This document shows positions 15,050 through 22,134 of a stretch of DNA of 24,855 nt, in pieces (the stretch's first letter is position 1; each line of letters opens with the position of its first letter). The position numbers and the translations under genes are program-made. The DNA is from JALZHR01 sp036389695 (lineage in GTDB: Bacteria > Acidobacteriota > Blastocatellia > Pyrinomonadales > Pyrinomonadaceae): positions 1-24,855 of the forward strand of contig DASVWG010000106.1 in NCBI GenBank assembly GCA_036389695.1, given 5' to 3'. The notes beneath the pieces are model-generated. The model was not told the DNA's origin and ran no database searches. It was given only the letters and a program-made list of their open reading frames with translations.

Positions 15050-15165
15050 GATTTTAGATTTTAGATTTTAGATTTTAGCTTGGATAAGGAATTATTTTTT
15101 AAATTTATCCGGCGCGAGCCGAATTCCGCTTCCAATCGCCAATCTAAAATCTAAAATCTAAAATA
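15050..15165. mobile_element. Gene-less (MITE-like) heptamer element, GATTTTA family
   Basis: The left arm is four perfect GATTTTA units (15050-15077) followed by the cap GCTTGGATAAGGAA (15078-15091). The right arm is three TAAAATC-type units (15145-15165) preceded by a diverged cap (TTCC...CCAATC, 15124-15144). The core is about 32 nt without an ORF. The cap differs by one base from that of the gene-bearing element at 20111-20564, so I read this as a non-autonomous relative. It separates the acyltransferase start (5 nt away) from the ferritin-like stop codon (3 nt away). Confidence 0.75.
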
Positions 15166-15168
15166 AAA

Positions 15169-15657
15169 CTAGCTCCACTTGAAAAATGTTCTGGTAATCG
15201 GCAATAAGCGATGTTTCGCAACCGTCTGGCGAAAGAAATCTTCGTGTTCGGCTTCGACGCGCGACATTTCCATCATTTCTTCAGAACATTCGTGCATTTC
15301 CAGTTCTTTCGCCAATCCCGCCGCGTCGACGTATTCCTGCGCGTTTCCGCTTTCGAGTCTTCCGGCAAAATACATCGGCAAAAACCAGCCCGAAACGCGG
15401 CAGGTCAAGCCCAGACTGCGACCGATTGTCCAGAAGACGGCTTCTCTTAATTTTCGGGGCTTCGCGCCCAACGCTGCCAGCCAGCGCGCGACATTCGCGC
15501 GATGCGTCCATTCTTCGGCTTCGATTTTTTTGATGTGCGTTTTTTCGCCGGATTCTTTGAGCGATTTCCAATGCCCGCGATACGCGTATGCGGCGGCAAG
15601 CTCGCCCGAATAAGCATTCTGGAGAATACGAATCAAATTTTTACGGGCATCGCTCAT
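15169..15657 (-). CDS. Ferritin-like di-iron protein (COQ7-like)
   Basis: The protein is mostly helical, with two E-x-x-H pairs typical of carboxylate-bridged di-iron proteins: EAEEWTHR in the second helix and VEAEHEDFF near the C-terminus. Further acidic residues lie in ELAAAYAYRGHW and NAQEYVDAAGLA. The layout resembles COQ7/demethoxyubiquinone hydroxylases and related ferritin-like proteins, so a role in quinone or lipid oxidation or iron handling is possible. I use the ATG at 15657 (162 residues). An in-frame TTG at 15702 would add 15 residues and overlap the upstream lipoprotein gene by 17 nt, which is also plausible. It is the last gene of the ubiA-mqnE operon. Confidence 0.75.
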   Translation of the reverse strand: MSDARKNLIRILQNAYSGELAAAYAYRGHWKSLKESGEKTHIKKIEAEEWTHRANVARWLAALGAKPRKLREAVFWTIGRSLGLTCRVSGWFLPMYFAGRLESGNAQEYVDAAGLAKELEMHECSEEMMEMSRVEAEHEDFFRQTVAKHRLLPITRTFFKWS

Positions 15658-15685
15658 GTAGAGTAAAGCTGTTTCGGAATCGCGG

Positions 15686-16201
15686 TCATTTTCTTTCGCC
15701 AATCCAACGCTTTGTTTCGACTATTTCGTCAATTTTGTTTTCCAGTCCGGTTAATCGCGCCGGAAAAATTTCGGCGTCTTTTCCCTTACAACCTAAGTAA
15801 TGATGAACGGTTTTCTTTTTGCCGTTGATTTGAATAGAAGTATAGGCATCCGGTCGGTCGGTCGTCGTTGAAGGGCAATTTTCATGGTCGTATGAATTTT
15901 CTAAATTGAAATAATCCGCTTTTCGAAATTCCGCAATCAGCTGCTTTACTTTTTCAGCGCTTATTTTATCTTCAACTATTCCTTTTACTTCCGTGACGTC
16001 TATTCCTTCGAAAACGACCGCGCCGTCCGATTTAACCGTCAATTCATAAGTCGGGCAAGCATTCCTCGTCGCAAAACAGCCGGTTCTTTTAAGCGTAATC
16101 GTCAAATCTTCGGGAATCGCGGAATCAGCCGGAAAATCCGACGCGGCATTTCGACAGGAAGCGAATAGCAATAAAATTACAAGAAATTTCAGTTTTCTCA
16201 T
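15686..16201 (-). CDS. DUF6438-like lipoprotein
   Basis: This 171-residue protein has a short lipoprotein-type signal (residues 1-15) and Cys16 in FASC, a slightly weak lipobox. The mature part carries the pattern ITLKRTGCFATRNACPTYELTVKSDGAVVFEG (read in parts), a two-cysteine beta-rich motif seen in DUF6438 proteins of unknown function. Helical KVKQLIAEFRKADYF follows, then further cysteines (ENC, LGC). It starts 26 nt after mqnE on the same strand and is probably in the same operon, although a menaquinone role is not implied. Confidence 0.75.
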   Translation of the reverse strand: MRKLKFLVILLLFASCRNAASDFPADSAIPEDLTITLKRTGCFATRNACPTYELTVKSDGAVVFEGIDVTEVKGIVEDKISAEKVKQLIAEFRKADYFNLENSYDHENCPSTTTDRPDAYTSIQINGKKKTVHHYLGCKGKDAEIFPARLTGLENKIDEIVETKRWIGERK

Positions 16202-16227
16202 TCAAAAAAGTTATCCGACCAAAAATT

Positions 16228-17334
16228 TCACGCCGCGACTCTTTCCACGCGATTGTAAACCGTATCGCGCTCGACGGCTTCAAAGCCCGCTTTTTCAATC
16301 ATCGCGATTAATTCGGTTTTAGACATTTTAACTTCGCCGCCTTCTTCGACCGAATAGCTGTGCGTCAATTCGCCGCCGTCCGTAATCGTGCCGTCGACGT
16401 CATTCGCGCCGAAATGCAGCGCGGTCTGCGTCGTCGCCTTGCCGAGCATCACCCAATACGCTTTGATATGGTCGAAATTGTCGAGCATCAGGCGCGAGAC
16501 GGCGATTGTTTTCAGATTATCAATCGCGTCCGGTCCGGGAAGCGACGAGAGCGCGGTTCCCGGCGGATAAAACGCGAGCGGAATAAAGCATTGAAAACCG
16601 CCGGATTTGTCCTGCTGCTCGCGGAGTTTGACGAAATGGTCGACGCGGTCTTCCGTAGATTCGATGTGACCGTAAAGCATCGTGGCGTTGGTTTTAAGTC
16701 CGGCGCGATGAACTTTTCCGGCGAGCTCCAGCCAGCGCGCGCCGTCGCATTTGTGGTCGCAGATGCGCGAGCGCGTCGGCTCGGCGAAAATCTCCGCGCC
16801 GCCGCCGGGACACGAATCCATTCCCGCCGCTTTCAATTTTTCGATAACTTCCTCGTCCGGCATTTTGTAAAACCTGGCGAAGAAATCCAGCTCGACCATC
16901 GTCAAAGCTTTCAGATGCAAAGCGGGAAACTCGCGTTTAAGCGACGAAAACAAATCGGTGTAATACTCAAACGGCAGTTTCGAGTTCAAGCCGCCGACAA
17001 TATGCAGCTCGGTCGCGCCTTCGCTGACCGCATTTCTCGCGATTTCGATTCCTTCTTCAATCGAATGCGTGTACGCGCCTTCCTGCCGCGCGCGTTTGTA
17101 AAAACCGCAGAATTTGCAGTCGGCGACGCAGATGTTCGTGTGGTTGAAATGGCGATTGACGTTGTAATAAGTCGTGCGCCCGTGTTTTTTGCGCCGCACG
17201 TAATCGGCGAGCTTGCCGAGCGCGTTCAAATCTTCCGTGCGGAAAAGCGACATTCCCTCGTCAAAGGTCAGGCGCACGCCTTCGGAGACTTTTTCGGCAA
17301 TGAAATTTAATTTTGTATCAAATGAAAATTGCAT
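16228..17334 (-). CDS. mqnE: Aminofutalosine synthase, radical SAM (menaquinone, futalosine pathway)
   Basis: This 368-residue radical SAM enzyme joins 3-[(1-carboxyvinyl)oxy]benzoate to S-adenosylmethionine to make aminodeoxyfutalosine. The cluster-binding motif is C69-x3-C73-x2-C76 (NICVADCKFCGFYKR). Downstream, ELHIVGGLNSKLPFEYYTDL, GGGAEIF and DHIKAYWVMLGKATTQTALHFGANDVDGT match MqnE better than MqnC or CofH. Length is normal. It follows the DUF2071 gene by 10 nt and the ubiA-like gene further upstream, a setting that supports the futalosine route of menaquinone synthesis in this organism. Confidence 0.93.
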   Translation of the reverse strand: MQFSFDTKLNFIAEKVSEGVRLTFDEGMSLFRTEDLNALGKLADYVRRKKHGRTTYYNVNRHFNHTNICVADCKFCGFYKRARQEGAYTHSIEEGIEIARNAVSEGATELHIVGGLNSKLPFEYYTDLFSSLKREFPALHLKALTMVELDFFARFYKMPDEEVIEKLKAAGMDSCPGGGAEIFAEPTRSRICDHKCDGARWLELAGKVHRAGLKTNATMLYGHIESTEDRVDHFVKLREQQDKSGGFQCFIPLAFYPPGTALSSLPGPDAIDNLKTIAVSRLMLDNFDHIKAYWVMLGKATTQTALHFGANDVDGTITDGGELTHSYSVEEGGEVKMSKTELIAMIEKAGFEAVERDTVYNRVERVAA

Positions 17335-17344
17335 AAATTCAAAT

Positions 17345-18073
17345 TTAGTTTAAAGCAAACTGCGGCGCGCTGTGCCATCTGTGCGCGACGTTCCGCATCA
17401 GCAAAGCGTGGTCGAATTTAATCGAGCCCGGCGGAAAAATCGTTTCGTCGTCGTAAAAGCTCGATTCGACGTAATCCAAATCGAGCGCGCGGGCGCGCCA
17501 ATTTTTAATTTCCAGATTGAGTCCGTCCAGATTCGCGCCGCCTTTCGTCGCGGAATAACCGAGCGAGCCTTTTTCAAAAAAAGCGGACGCCTCGCCAAGC
17601 GAAGCGAAAACGGAATTTTCGGGAAGATGTCTGGAAATCGTGCCCGAAAGCTTCACCGAAGCGGTTTCGTCTGCGGATTTCATCGAAAAATTTATACTGT
17701 TTTCGCTTTCCGACACCTCAAAATTCGCTTTGTGATGCTCGCCCGGAAAAAGCTTTCCGCCGATTGCCGAATTGATAAAAGAATCGGTATCACGACGCGG
17801 AATATAAACGCCTTCGCGCGTTTCGCCGCTCGCGTCTTCCCACAAAACCGCGATTCGATGCGCGGCGTTTTCGCTCGAAAGCCCGACAAATGCGGGCGCA
17901 AATTTCGGGCGAATGTGTTCGAGCCGGATTAAACAAATTCCTGCAATCGCTTTTCCTTCGTGAAGTTTCGGACGAAAACCTTTCGGCAAAACTTTTTGTA
18001 TCACGCCCGGTTCGGCGCGATAATTGACCAAAATTCTTCGTTTAATATTACCTTGCAGCGTCGGAATTTTCAT
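17345..18073 (-). CDS. DUF2071 (YqjF-like) protein
   Basis: This 242-residue soluble protein resembles the COG2071/YqjF family, a beta-rich fold related to acetoacetate decarboxylase. Recognisable parts are VLPKGFRPKLHEGKAIAGICLIRLEHIRP near residues 30-58, YIPRRDTDSFINSAIGGKLFPGEHHKA, and the C-terminal GSIKFDHALLMRNVAHRW. No reaction is known for the family. The ATG at 18073 is preceded by the ubiA stop codon with 1 nt between them, and GGAGAAG inside ubiA is the ribosome binding site, so translation is coupled. Its place between ubiA and mqnE makes an accessory role in quinone synthesis worth testing. Confidence 0.82.
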   Translation of the reverse strand: MKIPTLQGNIKRRILVNYRAEPGVIQKVLPKGFRPKLHEGKAIAGICLIRLEHIRPKFAPAFVGLSSENAAHRIAVLWEDASGETREGVYIPRRDTDSFINSAIGGKLFPGEHHKANFEVSESENSINFSMKSADETASVKLSGTISRHLPENSVFASLGEASAFFEKGSLGYSATKGGANLDGLNLEIKNWRARALDLDYVESSFYDDETIFPPGSIKFDHALLMRNVAHRWHSAPQFALN

Positions 18074-18074
18074 T

Positions 18075-18947
18075 TCAAAAACTTCTCCATAAAACCGCGC
18101 CGCCAAAAGTCGCTAATAAAATCACGCTGACAAAGGCATTGGTCGTAAAAAACGCGGCGTTTATTCGCGATAAATCGTGCGGCTTGACGAGCGTGTGCTG
18201 GTAAATCATCAGCGCGCCGACCATTACAACTCCGAGTAAAGCGAGCCAGCCCAAACCGGTGACGAGATAAAGCAGAAGCAAAACGACGAATGCCTGAGCG
18301 TGGAAAATTCTGGCAACCCACAACGAATTTTTGATGCCGAAACGCGCGGGAATCGAGCGCAAACCGGCTTTTTTGTCGTATTCAAAATCCTGACACGCGT
18401 ATAAAACGTCGAATCCGGCAGTCCACATCATCACCAGCAGCGAAAGCAGAAGCGGCGTCTCCGAATCAATCGTGCCGCGCACGGCTATCCACGCCGCCGT
18501 CGGCGAAATCGCCAAGCTCCAGCCTAAAATCAGGTGCGCCAGAGCGGTAAATCTTTTCGCGTAGGAATAGCCCAGAATGCTTACAAGCGCGACGGGCGCG
18601 AGCGCAAACGTCAACCAGTTCAGCGAGTAAGCCGCGAGCAGAAACAGCGCGGCAGAAACGATGAAAAACGACCACGCGAAACGAGCGGAAAGCTTTCCGC
18701 TCGGCAATTCGCGGTTTGCGGTGCGCGGATTTTCGGCGTCAAATTGACGGTCGATAAGGCGATTAAAAGTCATCGCCGCCGAACGCGCGCCGAACATCGC
18801 GATTGTAATCCAGAGAATCTGCCGCCATGACGGCAAGCCGTCCGCCGCCAGCACCGCGCCGAGAAAAGCGAAAGGCAGGGCGAACAGCGTGTGCTCGAAC
18901 TTTATCATCGCCAGCGTGGTTTTCAGTTTTTCCCAGAAAGATTTCAT
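18075..18947 (-). CDS. mqnP: UbiA-family prenyltransferase, probably MqnP
   Basis: This 290-residue polytopic membrane enzyme has about eight hydrophobic helices. The first aspartate-rich site is N62-R-L-I-D66-R-Q-F-D70, and the second is DVLYACQDFEYD in the later loop; both bind the Mg2+-prenyl diphosphate. FEHTLFALPFAFLGA at the N-terminus is typical of 4-hydroxybenzoate-type UbiA proteins. In futalosine-pathway clusters this gene is called mqnP and prenylates the naphthoate precursor; the adjacent mqnE supports that choice over ubiA, and no ubiquinone gene is in view. It heads the operon. A four-unit heptamer tract lies just upstream of its start codon. Confidence 0.88.
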   Translation of the reverse strand: MKSFWEKLKTTLAMIKFEHTLFALPFAFLGAVLAADGLPSWRQILWITIAMFGARSAAMTFNRLIDRQFDAENPRTANRELPSGKLSARFAWSFFIVSAALFLLAAYSLNWLTFALAPVALVSILGYSYAKRFTALAHLILGWSLAISPTAAWIAVRGTIDSETPLLLSLLVMMWTAGFDVLYACQDFEYDKKAGLRSIPARFGIKNSLWVARIFHAQAFVVLLLLYLVTGLGWLALLGVVMVGALMIYQHTLVKPHDLSRINAAFFTTNAFVSVILLATFGGAVLWRSF

Positions 18948-18954
18948 CCGTTTT

Positions 18955-18982
18955 AAATTTCAGATTTCAGATTTCAAATTCC
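18955..18982. repeat. Single heptamer tract, AGATTTC type
   Basis: Four units in strict 7-nt phase (AAATTTC, AGATTTC, AGATTTC, AAATTCC) lie 7 nt from the mqnP start codon. I could find no complementary arm nearby, so this may be a decayed or half element. Its complement shares ATTCGGAATTT with the core tract at 14055-14066. Confidence 0.7.
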
Positions 18983-19083
18983 GAATTATCAGTATGCAAA
19001 CCTGATGCCGAAAGCAAAGTTTAGCAAAAACGGCGCGTTTTTGCAGATTGCTCTGGCAAAGTGCAAAAACCGTTTGCATTTTG

Positions 19084-19092
19084 TGCTATAAT
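19084..19092 (+). promoter_or_regulatory. Extended -10 promoter of the DinB-like gene
   Basis: TGC followed by a perfect TATAAT (19087-19092) is an extended -10. The predicted start is about 19099, only about 6 nt before the ATG at 19105, so the transcript is nearly leaderless. Just upstream is a 9-bp inverted repeat GTTTTTGCA/TGCAAAAAC (19037-19045 with 19062-19070) with a 16-nt loop; it could be an operator or stem-loop. Confidence 0.65.
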
Positions 19093-19104
19093 CCCAAAGT
19101 TTTT

Positions 19105-19572
19105 ATGGACGCACAGCAACTCGTCGAAACCTGGCAGATTAACAACCGCGTAAATTTATATTTGCTGGACGCCGTCGCGCCGGAACATCTCGATTCAAAG
19201 CTGCTTTCAAAAGGTCGGAGCGTCGCCGAAAACTTCGCGCATATTCACAACGTCCGCCTGATGTGGCTGAAAGCGTCGCAGCCGGAACTTTCGGGCGGAT
19301 TAACCAAAATCGAAAACGAAAACGCCGGTGATAAAACGCTTTTGCAAAAATCTTTAAACGAATCCGCCGAAGCGATTGCCGGGCTTTTGCAAAAATCGGT
19401 CGGGCAAGGCGGCAAAGTCAAAGGCTTTAAGCCGCACGTCTCGGCTTTTCTCGGCTATCTGACCGCGCACGAAGCGCATCATCGCTCGCAGATTATTCTC
19501 GCTTTAAAACAATCCGGTCACCCTTTGGAAAAGAAAATCCTGTTCGGAATTTGGGAATGGGGAGTTCGCTGA
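19105..19572 (+). CDS. DinB-like four-helix metalloprotein
   Basis: This 155-residue cytosolic protein of the DinB/YfiT-like superfamily binds a divalent metal through three histidines. Candidates are His in ENFAHIHNVRLMWL (near residue 48) and the two in AHEAHHRSQIILALKQSG (near residues 130-134). Members include thiol transferases (mycothiol or bacillithiol S-transferases) and damage-inducible proteins, and the substrate cannot be named here. I take the ATG at 19105 because the promoter TATAAT lies just upstream; the frame extends to 19048, but that would put the promoter inside the gene. The next gene begins 5 nt after its stop codon. Confidence 0.88.
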   Translation: MDAQQLVETWQINNRVNLYLLDAVAPEHLDSKLLSKGRSVAENFAHIHNVRLMWLKASQPELSGGLTKIENENAGDKTLLQKSLNESAEAIAGLLQKSVGQGGKVKGFKPHVSAFLGYLTAHEAHHRSQIILALKQSGHPLEKKILFGIWEWGVR

Positions 19573-19576
19573 AATT

Positions 19577-20110
19577 ATGCCGAGCGGAAAAACTCACGAC
19601 GCCATTACATTTCTTCTGGTCGCGCCGACTTTCGCCGTCGCGTGGAAAGCGACGGAAAACGCTCCGGTCGCCGCCGTTATCACTTTTGGAATGCTTTTCG
19701 GCGGTCTGATGTTCGGTCCCGACCTTGATACGATGAGCAAACAATACACGCGCTGGAGCATTTTTCGCTTTCTCTGGTATCCGTATCAGGCGTTTTTCAA
19801 ACACCGCTCGCGCTGGTCCCACGGGCTTCTTTTCGGCACACTCCTGCGCGTCGTCTATTTTCTGGGCGCGCTGACGCTGACGGCGTTTGCCGTGAGCTAT
19901 CTGATAACGGCTTATCAGGGCGGAAGCCCGCCGGATTTGCTGGAAATGACCAAAACCTGGAGCGCAATCGGCGAATACGTCCGCGCAAACGTCGGCGAAT
20001 ACGCTTTCCCGTCACTGTTCGTCGGCTTATGGCTCGGCGCGGCAAGTCACACGTTTACCGATATGGCGGGCTCGTTTATCAAAACCGGACGCGTCACGGA
20101 ATTCTTATAA
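19577..20110 (+). CDS. DUF2227-like putative metal-binding membrane protein
   Basis: This 177-residue protein has about four hydrophobic segments (residues 10-25, 33-48, 90-112 and 145-165). Conserved polar and histidine motifs include GKTHDAIT at the start, GPDLDTMSKQYTRWS, KHRSRWSHGLLFGT and ASHTFTDMAGS. These give several His and Asp residues for a metal site facing the membrane, as in DUF2227/YdjM-like predicted metal-dependent hydrolases. No reaction is known. It is probably cotranscribed with the DinB-like gene (GGGGAG ribosome binding site within that gene). Its stop codon is followed immediately by the heptamer element at 20111. Confidence 0.82.
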   Translation: MPSGKTHDAITFLLVAPTFAVAWKATENAPVAAVITFGMLFGGLMFGPDLDTMSKQYTRWSIFRFLWYPYQAFFKHRSRWSHGLLFGTLLRVVYFLGALTLTAFAVSYLITAYQGGSPPDLLEMTKTWSAIGEYVRANVGEYAFPSLFVGLWLGAASHTFTDMAGSFIKTGRVTEFL

Positions 20111-20564
20111 TTTTAGATTTTAGATTGATGATTTTAGATTGGATAAGGAAAATTTTTCTTTAATTATGAATGAAGAAGAGTTAAAAAATCGCACGAAGAA
20201 ATTTGCATTGCGGGTTTTAAAATTAATTGATGCGTTGCCAAACACTGTTTCGGGTCGAACAATTGCCGGACAACTTGCGCGAGCAGGAACTTCGGTTGCC
20301 GCCAACTATCGCGCCGCATGTCGTGGTCGCTCAAAACCAGAATTTATTGCTAAGTTAGGCACAGTCATAGAAGAATCCGATGAAAGCGCGTTTTGGCTTG
20401 AGATTATTATTGAAAGCGAAATGTTAAAAGCAAATTTAGTTGAGTCTTTTCTGAATGAAGCTAATGAGATAGTTGCTATTATGGTTTCATCCAGAAAAAC
20501 CGCATCCAATTAATAAATAAAATTCCTTATCCAATCTAAAATCTAAAATCTAAAATCTAAAATT
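20111..20564. mobile_element. Heptamer-repeat element carrying a four-helix-bundle gene, GATTTTA family
   Basis: The left end has GATTTTA-type units (20111-20136, one degenerate GATTGAT) and then a 14-bp cap GATTGGATAAGGAA (20137-20150). The right end has the exact reverse-complement cap (20523-20536) and four TAAAATC-type units (20537-20564). Inside is one gene (20166-20513). The element starts directly after the stop codon of the DUF2227-like gene and ends 1 nt before the stop codon of the convergent helical-repeat gene, so it fills the whole gap. I infer a mobile unit; no target duplication was seen. Confidence 0.75.
20166..20513 (+). CDS. Four-helix-bundle protein (23S rRNA intervening-sequence protein family), subtype 1
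   Basis: This 115-residue all-helical protein matches the TIGR02436-type family first found in ORFs within 23S rRNA intervening sequences and related in fold to Avd of diversity-generating retroelements. The family pattern is clear: SGRTIAGQLARAGTSVAANYRAACRGRS (about residues 29-56), then EFIAKLGTVIEESDESAFWLEI. The real start is taken as the ATG at 20166, since an earlier TTG lies in the repeat cap. Codons are visibly more AT-rich than in flanking genes, suggesting recent transfer. It is enclosed by the heptamer inverted repeat. Biochemical function is unknown; nucleic-acid or partner binding is inferred from the basic second helix. Confidence 0.9.
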   Translation: MNEEELKNRTKKFALRVLKLIDALPNTVSGRTIAGQLARAGTSVAANYRAACRGRSKPEFIAKLGTVIEESDESAFWLEIIIESEMLKANLVESFLNEANEIVAIMVSSRKTASN

Positions 20565-20565
20565 C

Positions 20566-21783
20566 CTAGCCGCCTTTGCGTGCCAGCGAAATGCGTGAAG
20601 CCTGTCGCCGGACGGCGTCGGAGACGTTTCGGTTTTTGCTTATCGCGATTAAATCTCTGAGCTGAAGGCGCAGCAGAATGCCCATCACGCTCGAAAGCGG
20701 CGTGCGCGGGTTGCGCGCCAGATTGTGAATAATACCGTAAATGCGAGACCACTGACGGCTCGTCGCGATTTGCCGCAGAACGTCTTCGGGCACGGTGCGC
20801 ATCGAGGCGATTTTTTCGACTTCCTGCTCGGTGATGCGCGGATTCTGCATCACGGCTTGGGCGACGATGCGGTTCGGGTCGCGGATGAGAATGTTGCGGG
20901 CTTCGCGGTCGCCTTTCATCGCCAGCTTGACGCGGTCTTTCATGCTCATTCGCAAAATGCGGTTGAGCATCGAAACGCGCTCGCCGGAAATCTCGTCGTT
21001 TTCCATCCGCAATTCGCCCAGGATTTTGCCTAAGATAGCCTGACGCTGCTCTTCGGTTTCCTCGTAAAATTCTTCGATTAAATCGCTGGAGAGCCACGAA
21101 TCGTCAATTTCCGTGTCGGGAACTTCGATGTGACTGGCGATAAAAAGCGCGTCGTCGACGCTCAAAGCGGACGCTTCCAGATTTTCGGCAAACTCGGCTT
21201 GCTCGATAAATTCCGCCGCCGCTTCCTGCCCGCGCGCGCGCAATTCGTTGGCAATCTGCTGCGCGCCGCGTTCTTTCTGGAAAAATTCGCGCTTGGTTTC
21301 CTGCGCGCGGCGCTCGGCTTCCGCCGTGCGATACGGGTTGGCGATAATCGCTTCGATGATTTGCGGCGTGCGAATCAATCGCTGTTGATTCAGCGTGATA
21401 AGCTCCAGCAGGCTGCCTTCTTTCGTGTTGCGGGCAAATTTAATAATCGCCGCATCGGGCGTGTTCAGATTTGAGATAATCGCTTCGTAAGCGTCAAAAG
21501 GAAGATTTTCCTCGCCCGCCAGGTAAGACAAAACCTGCGGCGAAGCCTGCGGCGCGGAAACGATGCTGCCTAAATGCTGCTTGTCCTGATTTTTCAGCGT
21601 CTCGCGCGCATTAGAGGCTAATTCTTCGTCGCCGTTCTGCGCTAAGGCAACGAGAATTTCGAGCAAATCGCCCTGCGGCAAAGGCAAAATTCCGCGCGAA
21701 GCGGCAACGCGCGCCGGACGCGGCGCAGTGCCTTCGACCACGGCTTTGACAATCGGATTCGTGGAAGCTGTTTCGATATTCAT
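20566..21783 (-). CDS. Large helical (HEAT-like) repeat protein of unknown function
   Basis: This 405-residue soluble protein is predicted almost all-helical. Short repeats recur, with patterns such as DPNRIVAQAVMQNPRITEQEVEKIA, DALFIASHIEVPD, and ARNPRTPLSSVMGIL. They resemble the DUF2336/leucine-rich-variant or HEAT-like solenoids used as protein scaffolds. Residues about 150-215 form a charged region rich in Gln, Glu and Arg, probably coiled coil. No catalytic motif is seen. I prefer the ATG at 21783; a GTG at 21831 is in frame but adds a phenylalanine-rich stretch unlike the rest. An extended -10 lies upstream on the minus strand. Its stop codon touches the four-helix element. Confidence 0.75.
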   Translation of the reverse strand: MNIETASTNPIVKAVVEGTAPRPARVAASRGILPLPQGDLLEILVALAQNGDEELASNARETLKNQDKQHLGSIVSAPQASPQVLSYLAGEENLPFDAYEAIISNLNTPDAAIIKFARNTKEGSLLELITLNQQRLIRTPQIIEAIIANPYRTAEAERRAQETKREFFQKERGAQQIANELRARGQEAAAEFIEQAEFAENLEASALSVDDALFIASHIEVPDTEIDDSWLSSDLIEEFYEETEEQRQAILGKILGELRMENDEISGERVSMLNRILRMSMKDRVKLAMKGDREARNILIRDPNRIVAQAVMQNPRITEQEVEKIASMRTVPEDVLRQIATSRQWSRIYGIIHNLARNPRTPLSSVMGILLRLQLRDLIAISKNRNVSDAVRRQASRISLARKGG

Positions 21784-21855
21784 AAAGGTTGGAAAGAATC
21801 GGAAAAAAACGGCTGGAAAGCTTTGGAGCACGTCGGGCTTTGCACCCGAAAATAT

Positions 21856-21864
21856 ATTGTAACA
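21856..21864 (-). promoter_or_regulatory. Extended -10 promoter of the helical-repeat gene
   Basis: The minus strand reads TGT followed by TACAAT (21861-21856), an extended -10 like the one before the DinB-like gene. The start would be near 21849. The gap 21784-22134 (351 nt) holds this promoter, a heptamer inverted repeat and the promoter for the dehydrogenase gene, and no ORF I believe. Confidence 0.55.
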
Positions 21865-21895
21865 TAATTTTTAAATTGAAAAATGGATGTTTTTT

Positions 21896-22008
21896 AGTGG
21901 TCAGTGGTAAACGGTAAGTGGTAAATTCGCCCGTTTAAATTTCGAGGTTTAAATCAAAACTCAAAGCTCAATAATTGCAACTTACCACTTACGGTTTACC
22001 GTTTACCA
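21896..22008. repeat. Heptamer inverted repeat, AGTGGTA family
   Basis: The left arm (21896-21923) has AGTGGTC, AGTGGTA, AACGGTA, AGTGGTA. The right arm (21981-22008) has CTTACCA, CTTACGG, TTTACCG, TTTACCA; both are in strict 7-nt phase. The arms are flanked on the outside by matching TTTTTTAG and CTAAAAAA. The core is 57 nt. It lies between two divergent genes. Confidence 0.92.
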
Positions 22009-22021
22009 CTAAAAAAGGTTC

Positions 22022-22050
22022 TTGACAGCGAAACGGGCATCTTTTAGTCT
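22022..22050 (+). promoter_or_regulatory. Possible promoter of the UDP-sugar dehydrogenase gene
   Basis: A perfect TTGACA (22022-22027) and a weak TAGTCT (22045-22050) are spaced by 17 nt. The box begins 6 nt after the outer end of the heptamer repeat. A start near 22057 would leave a leader of about 78 nt, including the short palindrome GGAGCGTTTCTCC (22060-22072). Confidence 0.4.
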
Positions 22051-22134
22051 TAGAGAGTGGAGCGTTTCTCCGCCTCAATATGACTGACAAGCCTGCAATG
22101 TAAAATCCTTTATCTTCAAACTTTTAATATAAAA

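Noticed and set aside
16360..17310. 316-residue plus-strand frame opposite mqnE
   Set aside because: It is a mirror of the mqnE coding frame with low-complexity Arg/Phe composition and no family resemblance.
20166..20513. Diversity-generating retroelement
   Set aside because: The four-helix fold is Avd-like, but no reverse transcriptase, template repeat or variable repeat is in the window.
20111..20564. Classical insertion sequence
   Set aside because: The only gene inside is a small four-helix-bundle protein without a DDE, HUH or recombinase motif, and no target duplication is visible.
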